From FEN-1219 sp963817615 (GTDB lineage: Bacteria > Pseudomonadota > Gammaproteobacteria > Steroidobacterales > Rariloculaceae), in the NCBI GenBank assembly GCA_963817615.1, contig CAWFPH010000003.1, positions 186,001 through 250,000 on the forward strand: 64,000 nucleotides of DNA, written 5' to 3'. The notes beneath the pieces were generated by a model. The model was given only the letters and a program-made list of their open reading frames with translations, did no database searches and was not told the origin of the DNA. The stretch's first letter is position 1. The number at the start of each line of letters is the position of its first letter. Below, piece after piece: positions 52,273-61,107 of this stretch. The position numbers and the translations under genes are program-made.

Positions 52273-53087
52273 GGCCCGTCTTGAACGGGCTTTGGACCGC
52301 TCTTGGTCTCATCTGCCGACTCGGCGGCGGCTTGCGCGTTTAGCAGCTCGCCGACACCCTTTTGCAGCGAGGCTAGATAATCGGCAATGCTCCACCCGAC
52401 CTTTTTCCCCTGCGCGGTGAGCTCTATCCCGCTGACCAAGTCCGGCGCGGTCTCGAATCGGAGCGGGATATCCGCCGCAAAGGTCTCGTTGATCGCGTTG
52501 CGGATCGTCGCGCGTTGCGCCTCGGGCAGGTCGAAGGCGCTGCGCACGAGCACGGGCTCAGAAGCAGCCTTCAAGGCCTCTGCGAGACCTTGCTTCGTTC
52601 GAGGGTCCATTTCTCGTAGGCGGCGAGTGAACACCTCGCCGAGACGTTCTTCCAAGCTGGTCGTAGCGAGGTCCATCAGCCCCTTGCGCGCGATCGCGAA
52701 CACCTCCTGCTGAGTGCGGCGGCTGATGGCTTCACCGAGGCTCCGGGCCTCGTCTCTCAACGTTTTCGTCCGCTTCGCGCTCAAGGCGGCGGCTGCGCTC
52801 CGCGCTTCGTCCAGCAAACGCGCGCGTTCGGCGTTCGCCTCGTCCGTCGCCCGCGTCAAGAGTGCGGCGCGGTGCTCGTCGAACTCGTGGTTCTTGCGAC
52901 GGAACTCGTCGCGCTCCCGTCGAGCCTCGGCCGTTTTCGCATCGGCGTCCGCGATCTCCGCGGCAATGCGCTTCTCCCGTGCATCGATGGCGTCGAGGAT
53001 CGGCCTATAGAGGAAGCGCTTCAGCAACCACACCAGAATGAGGAAGTTGAGCGCTTGCGCGCCGACGGTGAACCAATCGATGAGCAT
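52269..53087 (-). CDS. atpF: N-type ATPase subunit b with delta-like C-terminus
   Basis: A 272-residue peripheral stalk subunit. One membrane helix (about residues 8-25) is followed by a coiled coil to about residue 170. Residues about 176-245 read VLVRSAFDLPEAQRATIRNA then PDLVSGIELTAQGKKVGWSI, matching the C-terminal part of F1 delta (SA-LS, DPSLIGGI and D-S-v- motifs). This explains the missing delta gene: b and delta functions appear merged. Length exceeds the usual 156 residues. Acidic low-complexity C-terminus. Confidence 0.9.
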   Translation of the reverse strand: MLIDWFTVGAQALNFLILVWLLKRFLYRPILDAIDAREKRIAAEIADADAKTAEARRERDEFRRKNHEFDEHRAALLTRATDEANAERARLLDEARSAAAALSAKRTKTLRDEARSLGEAISRRTQQEVFAIARKGLMDLATTSLEERLGEVFTRRLREMDPRTKQGLAEALKAASEPVLVRSAFDLPEAQRATIRNAINETFAADIPLRFETAPDLVSGIELTAQGKKVGWSIADYLASLQKGVGELLNAQAAAESADETKSGPKPVQDGP

Positions 53088-53090
53088 GGA

Positions 53091-53372
53091 TTACTGGCCG
53101 GCGGCCTGGGCGATGACGTGGTTCCAGAACGGATTCGCGAAGATAAGAATCATCGAGACCACGAAACAGTAGATGGCCGTCGACTCGATCATCGCGAGGC
53201 CCACGAACAAGGTGCGGGTGATGGTCGCCGAGGCATCGGGCTGCTGGGCGAGCGAAGTCAAAGCGGTTGCGACGGCCCGTCCCTCCGCCAGTGCAGGCCC
53301 CATCGTGCCGAAACCGGTGGTGATGCCGGCGATGACAATGGATGCCACCGCGATAATCGTCATGCTATCCAT
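53091..53372 (-). CDS. atpE: N-type ATPase subunit c
   Basis: A 93-residue hairpin of two membrane helices that forms the rotor ring. The ion site includes Glu30 in the first helix (GPALAEG) and Glu63-Ser64 with Tyr68 in the second (IESTAIY). In sodium-type c subunits the first-helix residue is Gln; here it is Glu, the two-carboxylate form seen in N-ATPases. Na+ versus H+ use cannot be settled from sequence. GAGAGAGA before the ATG is a good ribosome site. Confidence 0.93.
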   Translation of the reverse strand: MDSMTIIAVASIVIAGITTGFGTMGPALAEGRAVATALTSLAQQPDASATITRTLFVGLAMIESTAIYCFVVSMILIFANPFWNHVIAQAAGQ

Positions 53373-53405
53373 AGTCTCTCTCTCGGTTGTCGCAGTTTCA
53401 TGCGT

Positions 53406-54095
53406 TCAATGTTTTGCGGCGGGCTTCGGTCTACGGAGCCGAGTGGCAGCTGCGATGTAGACGGCAGCCAGGATGCTGAAGATATAGGCCTGCACCATGC
53501 CGGTGAGAAGCCCCAGCGCCGTCATGACGATCGGAAAAATGAAGGGCGTAATCGTCAACAGAATGGCGACAATCATCGCGCCGCTCATCATGTTGCCGAA
53601 CAAGCGGACGGCCAGAGCCAGCGTGCGCGAAAGCTCACTGATGATATTGAACGGCAGCATCAGCGCCGTGGGCTTCACATAGGACTCGAGGTAACCGGCC
53701 AGGCCCTGCTCTTCGATGCCGAACAGCGGCACGGCCACGAACACGCTCAGTGCGAGGGCGGCGGTGGTGGAGAGCGAGCCCGTCGGCGGTTGATAACCGG
53801 GGATCACGGTGCAAAGCGCGGCGAGGCCGACAAACAGAAACAGTGTGCCCAAAAACGGCAGATATCGACGCGGGTGACTGAGCCCGACTTCCTCGATTTG
53901 GGTCACGATACCGATGACGACGATTTCCAGAAGGTTCTGCCAGCGGGCACGTTGCAAGCCGATGGAGAGCCGGCGCGTGACGAGCCTCGCGCCCACGGCC
54001 AGCACGAGCATCAGGGCCCACGTGAATACGATTGTGGCGTTGAGCTTTAAAAACCCGTGCTGCCAGAACACGATTTCGTCGGGGCTAAGGTGCAT
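53406..54095 (-). CDS. atpB: N-type ATPase subunit a
   Basis: A 229-residue membrane stator subunit with several hydrophobic helices. The essential arginine is R164 in ALAVRLFGNMMSG. It forms the ion half-channels facing the c ring. Its start overlaps AtpR by 11 bp. Length and motif spacing fit the N-type group. Confidence 0.93.
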   Translation of the reverse strand: MHLSPDEIVFWQHGFLKLNATIVFTWALMLVLAVGARLVTRRLSIGLQRARWQNLLEIVVIGIVTQIEEVGLSHPRRYLPFLGTLFLFVGLAALCTVIPGYQPPTGSLSTTAALALSVFVAVPLFGIEEQGLAGYLESYVKPTALMLPFNIISELSRTLALAVRLFGNMMSGAMIVAILLTITPFIFPIVMTALGLLTGMVQAYIFSILAAVYIAAATRLRRPKPAAKH

Positions 54096-54399
54096 GACTC
54101 GCCGTCTTCGCGGTGGAGTCGCCGCGTCCGAGCGGCGGGCCGGAAAGTCTTGTCACGATGAAGCGCGCGATCGTGAATCCGAGCAAACACGCCAGCAGGC
54201 GGTCCCATTGATGGCCGGAGACGAAGTAGAACCCGGCCAAGCCGATACCGGTTCGGATCAGGAGGCTGCCTAGAAACCAAAGCGGGGCGCGTTTCGAGGC
54301 AACGCCCCGCCTCACGGTCCACCAGAGGCCGCAGAAGAAAACCGCTCCGAGCGCAACGCCGGCGGCGCCCGCCAAGATGAGGACCTCAGCGCCGTTCAT
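54085..54399 (-). CDS. atpR: N-type ATPase accessory subunit AtpR
   Basis: A 104-residue protein with three predicted membrane helices (residues about 7-28, 38-60 and 68-86), of a type found only in N-type operons. Conserved charged residues lie between helices. It overlaps AtpQ by 14 bp and subunit a by 11 bp. Its position between AtpQ and subunit a, in the order D-C-Q-R-B-E-F-A-G, identifies it. Role thought to be in rotor ring or ion path assembly; not proven here. Confidence 0.85.
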   Translation of the reverse strand: MNGAEVLILAGAAGVALGAVFFCGLWWTVRRGVASKRAPLWFLGSLLIRTGIGLAGFYFVSGHQWDRLLACLLGFTIARFIVTRLSGPPLGRGDSTAKTASHAP

Positions 54400-54730
54400 C
54401 CCCGTTCTCCTGCGCTTCGCGCATTTCCTCGTCCTCCTTGGCCACCCAGTGCCAGGCATTCCAACACCCGAGCGCGAGGCCCATGACGAGTAGCGCCAGG
54501 GTCCAGGAACGCCCTCCGGGATAGCGCCGGTCGAGCCACAGGCCAAGCGCCGCGCCGAGCAGCGTCGGAACCACCACGGACCAGCCGATCAGCCCCATCA
54601 TGCCCAAACCGAACCAGACGCCGGGCGTGGCGTGTCGGCGTGCCTCGAGCTTGCGCGCCGCCTTCGCACCGACCTCTCGGCCAAGGGCCGATCGAGCCGG
54701 CGAAGACTGCTTTTCCGGCGGCTCAGTCAT
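54386..54730 (-). CDS. atpQ: N-type ATPase accessory subunit AtpQ (AtpI-like)
   Basis: A 114-residue protein. A hydrophilic N-terminal half leads to two membrane helices, GLGMMGLIGWSVVVPTLLG and WTLALLVMGLALGCWNAWHW, with the GLWLDRRYPG loop between them typical of AtpI/AtpQ proteins. It probably helps assemble the c ring. It overlaps epsilon by eight bp and AtpR by 14 bp. Confidence 0.85.
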   Translation of the reverse strand: MTEPPEKQSSPARSALGREVGAKAARKLEARRHATPGVWFGLGMMGLIGWSVVVPTLLGAALGLWLDRRYPGGRSWTLALLVMGLALGCWNAWHWVAKEDEEMREAQENGDERR

Positions 54731-55112
54731 CGTAGAGAGCCACCATTCGGCGGATCAAGCCGCTTTCCATCTTCGCCAGCAGCGAGCGCACGTTGCGCTC
54801 CCGCTCGTCCAGCTTCAGAAATTTTCGATCCACCGCTTCGCGTAGCTCGCGCAAATCCGTTCCGGCGATGGCGTTGCGCACCGAGACGAGCACGTCGAGC
54901 CCCGTCTTGACGAGCACTCCCTGATCGACGGCCACGTAAACCTCGCTCTCCGCTTCGGATTCGTAGATCAGAATTCCGGGTGTGAGCGCCGCCACACAAT
55001 CGAGTCGATGCGGTAAGAGTCCGAACGAGCCCTCGCGCGTCTCCGCGACAATGCGCGAGACGCCGGTCTCGTCGGCGAAAATTTGGAAGGGTAGGAGAAT
55101 CCTAAGATTCAT
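54723..55112 (-). CDS. atpC: N-type ATPase subunit epsilon
   Basis: A 129-residue epsilon subunit. The N-terminal beta-sandwich includes GSFGLLPHRLDCVAALTPG, the family core, and the C-terminal part is helical with charged residues (LDERERNVRSLLAKMESGL). I start at ATG 55112 because the first beta strand (NLRILLPFQIF) begins there; an ATG at 55127 would add five residues. It overlaps the beta stop by 11 bp. Confidence 0.9.
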   Translation of the reverse strand: MNLRILLPFQIFADETGVSRIVAETREGSFGLLPHRLDCVAALTPGILIYESEAESEVYVAVDQGVLVKTGLDVLVSVRNAIAGTDLRELREAVDRKFLKLDERERNVRSLLAKMESGLIRRMVALYDD

Positions 55113-56577
55113 CAGTGTCGGCGGCATGCTCGACCGTCGGGTGAGGGGAGGGTGCTCCGGGCTGCGTCGGCGCTGCCTTTGCGGAGGAGTGTTTCACCTT
55201 CGCTTCGTCCACCTTGCCGATCATGTAGAGCGCGCTCTCCGGGTAGTCCTTGAATTCATCGGCCAAGATTCGCTCACAGCCGTCCAGTGCGTCCTCGAGG
55301 CTGACGAGCTTTCCTTCGAGGCCGGTGAACTGCTCCGTCGCGAAAAAGGGTTGGGTCAGAAAACGCTCCAACCGCCGCGCCCGGGCGACCACGTTGCGGT
55401 CCTCCGGCGCAAGCTGCTCGAGGCCGAGCATGGCAATGATGTCCTTGAGCGCTGCATATTGTGCGAGCGTCTGCCGGATCTCCTGCGCCAACGCGTAGTG
55501 CCGTGCTCCGACGATACCCGGCGTGGCCATCTTGGAGCTGGATTGCAGCGGGTCGATGGCCGGGTAGAGCCCTTCGCTCGCGCGCTTGCGCGACAGCACG
55601 ATCGACGCGGAGAGATGCGAGAACGTGTGCACGGCTGCCGGGTCGGTGAAATCGTCCGCCGGCACGTACACCGCTTGGATTGAGGTGATGGCGCCGGCAT
55701 CGGTGTTGGCGATGCGCTCCTCCAACCCCGAAAGCTCGGTGCCCATCGTGGGCTGATAGCCGAGCCGAGACGGCATCTGTCCCATCAACCCGGACACTTC
55801 CGAGCCGGCTTGAATGAAGCGGAAGATATTGTCGATGAGCAGCAGGACGTCGCGGTGCTGGTCATCGCGGAAATACTCGGCCATCGTCAGCGCGGCGTGG
55901 CCCACTCGGAACCGGCTGCCCGGCGGCTCGTTCATTTGGCCGAAGATCATCACCATGTTCGGCAAGACGCCGGCCTGCTTCATCTCTCTGTAGAGCTCCT
56001 CGCCTTCGCGACAACGTTCGCCGATGCCGCAAAAGATACTCACACCCTCTTGATGCCCGATCATGTTGTGGATCATTTCGGTGAGCAATACTGTCTTGCC
56101 CACGCCCGCCCCGCCGAACAGCCCCGCCTTGCCGCCGAGCTCGAGCGGCATGAGCACATCGATGACTTTGATGCCCGTTTCAAAGACGTCGGATTTCGTG
56201 GATCGTCGGGCCAACGACGGCGGAGCGCGATGCACGGAACGCCACTGAACATCGGACAACACCGCCCCGCGATCGATGGTGTCGCCGAACACGTCGAACA
56301 TCCGCGAGAGAATCCCCTTACCCACGGGCGCTTTCAAGGGCCCGCCGGTGTCCAGGACCGGCATCCCGCGCGCGAGCCCTTGGGTGGGCGTCAACGCGAT
56401 GCCGCGGACATGATGCGCGTCGCGCTGCGCCAGCACTTCGATGACGATTCGATGCTCCGCCCCCGCGCGCAGGACCGAATAAATTGGCGGCAAACTGTCA
56501 TCGAATCGTACATCCACGACGCTGCCACGCACCGCAACGACCCTGCCGAGATTCGCTGAGCTGGCCTTGTTTTCCAT
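55102..56577 (-). CDS. atpD: N-type ATPase subunit beta
   Basis: A 491-residue catalytic beta subunit. The P-loop is GGAGVGKTVLL, followed by GERCREGEELYREM and the catalytic-region MNEPPGSRFRV. In ordinary beta subunits the similar stretch reads GERTREGNDLY; the CREGEEL variant is of the N-type kind. First gene of the operon. It lies 30 bp after the phosphoketolase gene on the same strand, so it may share that transcript. C-terminal Pro/Ala/His-rich tail of about 20 residues. Confidence 0.95.
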   Translation of the reverse strand: MENKASSANLGRVVAVRGSVVDVRFDDSLPPIYSVLRAGAEHRIVIEVLAQRDAHHVRGIALTPTQGLARGMPVLDTGGPLKAPVGKGILSRMFDVFGDTIDRGAVLSDVQWRSVHRAPPSLARRSTKSDVFETGIKVIDVLMPLELGGKAGLFGGAGVGKTVLLTEMIHNMIGHQEGVSIFCGIGERCREGEELYREMKQAGVLPNMVMIFGQMNEPPGSRFRVGHAALTMAEYFRDDQHRDVLLLIDNIFRFIQAGSEVSGLMGQMPSRLGYQPTMGTELSGLEERIANTDAGAITSIQAVYVPADDFTDPAAVHTFSHLSASIVLSRKRASEGLYPAIDPLQSSSKMATPGIVGARHYALAQEIRQTLAQYAALKDIIAMLGLEQLAPEDRNVVARARRLERFLTQPFFATEQFTGLEGKLVSLEDALDGCERILADEFKDYPESALYMIGKVDEAKVKHSSAKAAPTQPGAPSPHPTVEHAADTDES

Positions 56578-56607
56578 GGTTTTCCGCGTGGACTCGATCG
56601 GCTCGGT

Positions 56608-59025
56608 TCAGGGACTCGGGTCCTGTCTGCCGGGGGCGCCGTTCCAAGTCGTCGCCGCGAGCGTCCACTTCCAGTTGCGAATTTCCGGCATGTCCTGGCC
56701 GTGCTTGTCGATGTACTGCTTGTGCTCGATGAGCTTGTCTTTGAGCTGCTGCTTCAGGTAGATGCCCCGATCGCCGGTCTGCGGCAGTCGATCGATCGCG
56801 TCCATCACGAGGTGGAAGCGATCCAGATCGTTCAGCACCGTCATGTCGAAAGGCGTCGTGATAGTGCCCTCTTCCTTGTAGCCGCGGACGTGAATGTTGT
56901 CGTGGTTGGTGCGGCGATAAGTCAACCGGTGGATCAACCACGGGTAGGCGTGGAACGCGAAGATGACGGGTTTGTCCTTCGTAAAGAGCTCGTCGAAATC
57001 CATATCCTCCAATCCATGCGGATGCTCGGTCGGCGGCTGCAACCTCATGAGGTCGACGACGTTGACCACGCGGATCTTCAAGGACGGCAGATGCTCGCGC
57101 ATGATGGAAACGGCGGCGAGCGTCTCAAGCGTGGGGACGTCGCCACAGCAGGCCATCACCACGTCGGGCGCGACGGCCTGGTCGTTGCTCGCCCACTGCC
57201 AAATGCCGATGCCCTCGGCGCAATGCTTGACCGCGGCGTCCATCGTCAACCACTGCGGCGCAGGGTGCTTGCCGGCCACCACGACGTTGACGTAGTGGCG
57301 GCTGCGCAAGCAGTGATCCATGACCGACAGCAGACAGTTCGCGTCCGGCGGAAAATAGACGCGTACGACCGCGGCCTTCTTGTTCACGACGTGGTCGATA
57401 AAGCCGGGATCTTGGTGGGTGAAGCCGTTGTGATCCTGCCGCCAGACGTGCGAGGCGAGCAGGTAGTTCAGGGAAGCGATCTTGCGGCGCCACGGTAGGT
57501 GCGCCGTGACCGTCAACCACTTGGCGTGTTGGTTGAACATCGAATCGATGATGTGGATGAACGCCTCGTAACAATTGAACAGTCCGTGCCGACCCGTGAG
57601 CAAGTAACCCTCGAGCCAACCCTCGCATTGGTGCTCGCTGAGCATTTCCATCACGCGCCCTGCGGGGGCCAGAAACTCGTCGTTCGGCACGGTGGCGGCA
57701 TCCCATTGGCGTTTGGTTGCCTCGAACAGAGCTTCGAGCCCGTTCGAGAGCGTTTCGTCGGGGCCAAAGACCCGAAAATTTCGCTGCTCACGGTTCAGCT
57801 TCGCCACGTCGCGCAAGAAACCTCCGAGCACGTGCGTGTCGCCGATACCGCGGACGCCCGGCGAAGCCACGTCGACACCGTAGTCGCGGAAATCCGGCAT
57901 CCGCAGGTCGCGAAGGAGCATGCCGCCGTTGGCGTGCGGGTTCGCACCCATGCGTCGGTCGCCCGTGGGCGCAAGCTCGGCCAGTTCCGGCTTCAGCCGG
58001 CCCGCGCTCTCGAAGAGCTCCTCCGGCCGATAGCTCTTGAGCCAATCTTCCAGCAATACCAGGTGTTCGGGATGGGTCGCCGGGTCGGACAGGGGGACTT
58101 GGTGCGCGCGGAACGTGCCCTCGATCTGCAGCCCATCGACCACCTTCGGGCCGGTCCAGCCCTTCGGCGAGTTGAGCACGATCATCGGCCAACGCGGACG
58201 CGTGAGATTGCCGTGGACGCGGGCGGCCTGCTGGGTTGCCTTGATCTGCTCGACCACCGCGTCGAGCGTCGCGGCCATGGCCTGATGCATGCGCTCGGGC
58301 TCGTGACCTTCGACGAAGTACGGGGTCCAGCCGTAGCCGCGGAGCAACTGCTCCAATTCATCATGCTCGATGCGGGCCAACACGGTCGGGTTGGAAATCT
58401 TGTAGCCGTTCAGATGCAGAATCGGCAGGACTGCGCCGTCGGTGGCCGGATCGAGGAACTTGTTCGAATGCCACGCCGTCGCCAACGGCCCGGTTTCGGC
58501 CTCGCCGTCGCCAATGACGCACGCGACGATCAGATCGGGATTGTCGAATACCGCCCCGAACGAATGGCTCAGCGAATAGCCGAGCTCTCCGCCCTCGTGG
58601 ATCGAGCCCGGGCACTCGGGCGATGCATGGCTCGGAATGCCCCCGGGAAACGAAAACTGCTTGAACAGCTTCTGAAGTCCGGCCTCATCCTGGCTGATGT
58701 TGGGATAGATCTCGCTGTAGGTTCCCTCGAGGTAAGTGTTACCGACGACGGCCGGCCCTCCATGCCCGGGGCCGGAGACGTAGATCATGTCGAGGTCGTA
58801 CTTCTTGATGACCCGGTTCAAGTGCACGTAAATGAAGTTCTGCCCGGGCGTCGTGCCCCAGTGGCCGAGCAGCATGTGCTTCACGTCCGCCAGCGTCAGC
58901 GGCCGCTTCAGCAGCGGATTGTCGTAAAGATAGATCTGGCCGACCGACAAGTAGTTGGCGGCACGCCAGTACGCATCCATCTTGTGGAGCAGCTCCGGCG
59001 TGAGTGTGTTTGCAGGGGTATTCAC
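56608..59025 (-). CDS. xfp: xylulose-5-phosphate/fructose-6-phosphate phosphoketolase
   Basis: An 805-residue thiamine-diphosphate enzyme that splits xylulose 5-phosphate or fructose 6-phosphate with phosphate to give acetyl-phosphate and a triose or tetrose phosphate. The ThDP-binding region VIGDGEAETGPLATAWHSNKF and the catalytic-site segment SGPGHGGPA are intact, as is LGHWGTTPGQNFIYVH. Full-length for the family. A GTG start at 59025 has GGGAG nine bases upstream. Acetyl-phosphate can drive ATP formation via acetate kinase, so its place next to an ATPase operon fits an energy role. Confidence 0.95.
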   Translation of the reverse strand: MNTPANTLTPELLHKMDAYWRAANYLSVGQIYLYDNPLLKRPLTLADVKHMLLGHWGTTPGQNFIYVHLNRVIKKYDLDMIYVSGPGHGGPAVVGNTYLEGTYSEIYPNISQDEAGLQKLFKQFSFPGGIPSHASPECPGSIHEGGELGYSLSHSFGAVFDNPDLIVACVIGDGEAETGPLATAWHSNKFLDPATDGAVLPILHLNGYKISNPTVLARIEHDELEQLLRGYGWTPYFVEGHEPERMHQAMAATLDAVVEQIKATQQAARVHGNLTRPRWPMIVLNSPKGWTGPKVVDGLQIEGTFRAHQVPLSDPATHPEHLVLLEDWLKSYRPEELFESAGRLKPELAELAPTGDRRMGANPHANGGMLLRDLRMPDFRDYGVDVASPGVRGIGDTHVLGGFLRDVAKLNREQRNFRVFGPDETLSNGLEALFEATKRQWDAATVPNDEFLAPAGRVMEMLSEHQCEGWLEGYLLTGRHGLFNCYEAFIHIIDSMFNQHAKWLTVTAHLPWRRKIASLNYLLASHVWRQDHNGFTHQDPGFIDHVVNKKAAVVRVYFPPDANCLLSVMDHCLRSRHYVNVVVAGKHPAPQWLTMDAAVKHCAEGIGIWQWASNDQAVAPDVVMACCGDVPTLETLAAVSIMREHLPSLKIRVVNVVDLMRLQPPTEHPHGLEDMDFDELFTKDKPVIFAFHAYPWLIHRLTYRRTNHDNIHVRGYKEEGTITTPFDMTVLNDLDRFHLVMDAIDRLPQTGDRGIYLKQQLKDKLIEHKQYIDKHGQDMPEIRNWKWTLAATTWNGAPGRQDPSP

Positions 59026-59105
59026 GTTAGGCGGCTCCCGGGGTCAAGATCGCGCCTCGGCCTGCTTGGCGCCCAGGTACCCTAGCACCTACGCGGGCTA
59101 CATGA

Positions 59106-59984
59106 TCAGGCGGCGATCTTGGGAGGAGCAGAGATCTCGCCATCGGCTCCCCGCGTGCTCGCGAACGCAAGCGCAAGCGTCGTCGACGGGTTCAAGCTGT
59201 CGACCATCGAGCTCGGAATCAGGATCGTGGCGCCGCGTTCCTTGGTGGTTTCGTAGATGATATTCATGGCTCGAAGCTGCAGTGCTTCCGGATGCCCGGC
59301 ATAAGTGTCTGCGGCTTCGACGAACTTGCCGGCGATCGCCGCTTCGGCCGAGCCGAGAATTACCCGCGCCTGCTTCTCGCGCTCGGCTTGCGCCTGGCGA
59401 GACATGGCATCCTGCAACGCTTCGGGGATCGCGACATCTCGAATTTCTACCGAGCTCACCGAAATGCCCCAGGGAGCGGTCTTTCTCCCGATCTCGTCCT
59501 TTAGTTGCTCGTCTGCTTCTTTGCGGTCGGACAGCAACGCGGCCAACATCGAGGAACCGATCATCTCGCGCAATGAAGTCTGCGCGACGCGGTCGATGGC
59601 CTCGCGGTAGTTCGTGATCGCGAGTGCCGCCTTCTCGGCATCGTGCACGTGCCAGAAGATGATCGCATCCACGTTGACCGGCACCGTGTCCTTGGTCAGC
59701 GCCTGCTCGGCGTTGAAGGCTGTGGTCTGGATCCGTCCGTCGATCACCGCCACCACGTTGTCGATAACGGGAATGATGGCGAACATGCCGGCTCCCTTGA
59801 CGCTTTGCAGCTTCCCCATCCTCAGGATCACGAACTTCTGCCAAACGTTGGCCATCTTCAGCGACATCGCAATGACGACTGCGGCGGCGAAGAATACGGA
59901 AGCGAAATACGGATTTACCCAGTGGCCTACAGCGAGGCCGGCGACAATACAAGCAAAAACCAAGAACGCCGTAATCGGATTCAT
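59106..59984 (-). CDS. SPFH/stomatin-like (slipin) membrane protein
   Basis: A 292-residue protein. One or two N-terminal membrane helices precede an SPFH domain (about residues 60-230) with VPVNVDAIIFWHVHDAEKAA and the YREAIDRVAQTSLREMIG core of slipins. A coiled C-terminal helix follows (QAQAEREKQARVILG) with the conserved ERGATILIPSSMVDSL. Slipins scaffold lipid domains; some pair with an NfeD protease partner, which is absent here. An FNR-like box lies 58 bp upstream of the start. AAGGGA precedes ATG 59984. Confidence 0.9.
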   Translation of the reverse strand: MNPITAFLVFACIVAGLAVGHWVNPYFASVFFAAAVVIAMSLKMANVWQKFVILRMGKLQSVKGAGMFAIIPVIDNVVAVIDGRIQTTAFNAEQALTKDTVPVNVDAIIFWHVHDAEKAALAITNYREAIDRVAQTSLREMIGSSMLAALLSDRKEADEQLKDEIGRKTAPWGISVSSVEIRDVAIPEALQDAMSRQAQAEREKQARVILGSAEAAIAGKFVEAADTYAGHPEALQLRAMNIIYETTKERGATILIPSSMVDSLNPSTTLALAFASTRGADGEISAPPKIAA

Positions 59985-60041
59985 GTTCAATGTCCCTTCT
60001 CGGTAGCAACTTCGACAGCAATCGGTCTGCCGTCTGCTGCG

Positions 60042-60055
60042 TTGACCTTGATCAA
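60042..60055 (-). promoter_or_regulatory. FNR/ANR-like box
   Basis: TTGAC-CTTG-ATCAA fits the FNR/ANR consensus TTGAT-N4-ATCAA with one mismatch. It ends about 58 bp upstream of the slipin start. The central CCTTGATCAAGG is also a perfect 12-bp palindrome. Low-oxygen control of slipin and downstream genes is inferred. Confidence 0.55.
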
Positions 60056-60179
60056 GGCAATTGTTCGCCCTCCGTGCGTCGACGGTCGGTGCGGTAGCGT
60101 ACATTCCGAGCGGGTTCTTTTGGCCGCGGCCGAGCGCCGCGGTCTCCCGAGCGCGTGGTAGGCGAGCCGTAGGCGTCGG

Positions 60180-60986
60180 CTACCTCGCTAGCTGGTCGCT
60201 CGCGGGCCTGGCGGCGTCGTATCCGAATACGATATGGCGATCCGCCCGGATCCGGCGCTCGTCTTTGTCCGCATAGTGCACGCGGCCGAGCAAGTCTCTG
60301 ATGACGTTCAGGCGAGCCAGACGCTTGTCGTTAGCGCGCACCAGCGTCCACGGCGATACCGGGTTGTGCGAACGCGCCAGCATCTCGTTGCGTGCCGCGC
60401 TGTATGACTTCCAGTACTCCAGCGCTTGGTCATCGATCGGGCTGGTCTTCCACCGCTTCAGAGGATCCGTCCTGCGATCTGCCAGGCGTTTCCTCTGCTC
60501 CGACTTATCGATGTCGAGGTAATACTTGAGGAGCTTGATGCCGGAGCGTATCAGCATGTTCTCGAAATCTGCGACCGAGCCCATGAACTCCTCGTACTCG
60601 GCTTCGGTGCAAAAGCCCATGACGCGCTCGACCCCCGCGCGGTTGTACCAACTGCGGTTGAGGAGCACGAGCTCCTGGGCCGCGGGCAGGTGGGAAACAT
60701 ACCGCTGGAAGTACCAGGAAGTTCGATCCCGGTCGGACGGCTTACCGAGCGCGACGACGCGCGTCTCACGTGGACTCAAGTGCTGAACGACGCGCTTGAT
60801 CGTGCCGTCCTTGCCGGCAGCGTCACGGCCTTCGAAAATGATCAAGATCCTGTCGTTGGACTTGATGAGGTGCCGCTGCAGCTTCACCAGTTCCACCTGC
60901 AGCCCATGAAGCTCGCGCTTGTAGATCTTCTTCGAGACTACGGCCTCGTGTCCGTTCGACTCCTTTGATCGCTCCTTCTTGCTCAC
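60180..60986 (-). CDS. ppk2: polyphosphate kinase 2 (PPK2 class I)
   Basis: A 268-residue kinase that transfers phosphate between polyphosphate and nucleoside diphosphates. Walker A is GRDAAGKDG at residues 53-61, Walker B region LLNRSWYNRAGVE near 108-120, and the lid contains KPSDRDRTSWYFQRY. Length and motifs fit single-domain PPK2. The GTG at 60986 starts a lysine-rich N-terminus. It is 121 bp after the BON gene and 195 bp before the slipin on the same strand. Probably used for GTP/ATP supply from polyphosphate. Confidence 0.93.
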   Translation of the reverse strand: MSKKERSKESNGHEAVVSKKIYKRELHGLQVELVKLQRHLIKSNDRILIIFEGRDAAGKDGTIKRVVQHLSPRETRVVALGKPSDRDRTSWYFQRYVSHLPAAQELVLLNRSWYNRAGVERVMGFCTEAEYEEFMGSVADFENMLIRSGIKLLKYYLDIDKSEQRKRLADRRTDPLKRWKTSPIDDQALEYWKSYSAARNEMLARSHNPVSPWTLVRANDKRLARLNVIRDLLGRVHYADKDERRIRADRHIVFGYDAARPASDQLAR

Positions 60987-61048
60987 CGCTTCACGGGCCA
61001 GTGTCGCTCGCTCGGGCGCCGGTTGCTCTTCAAGTTTACGACTACCTC

Positions 61049-61065
61049 GCCGAGCAGCGCTCGGC
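61049..61065 (-). terminator. short perfect hairpin between BON gene and ppk2
   Basis: GCCGAGC-AGC-GCTCGGC forms a seven-pair stem with a three-base loop, 43 bp past the BON stop. No T-run follows, so termination is uncertain. Confidence 0.3.
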
Positions 61066-61107
61066 TGGCGACCGTTTGGGCGTTGCTCGGCTCGGGAACG
61101 GCAAGCT

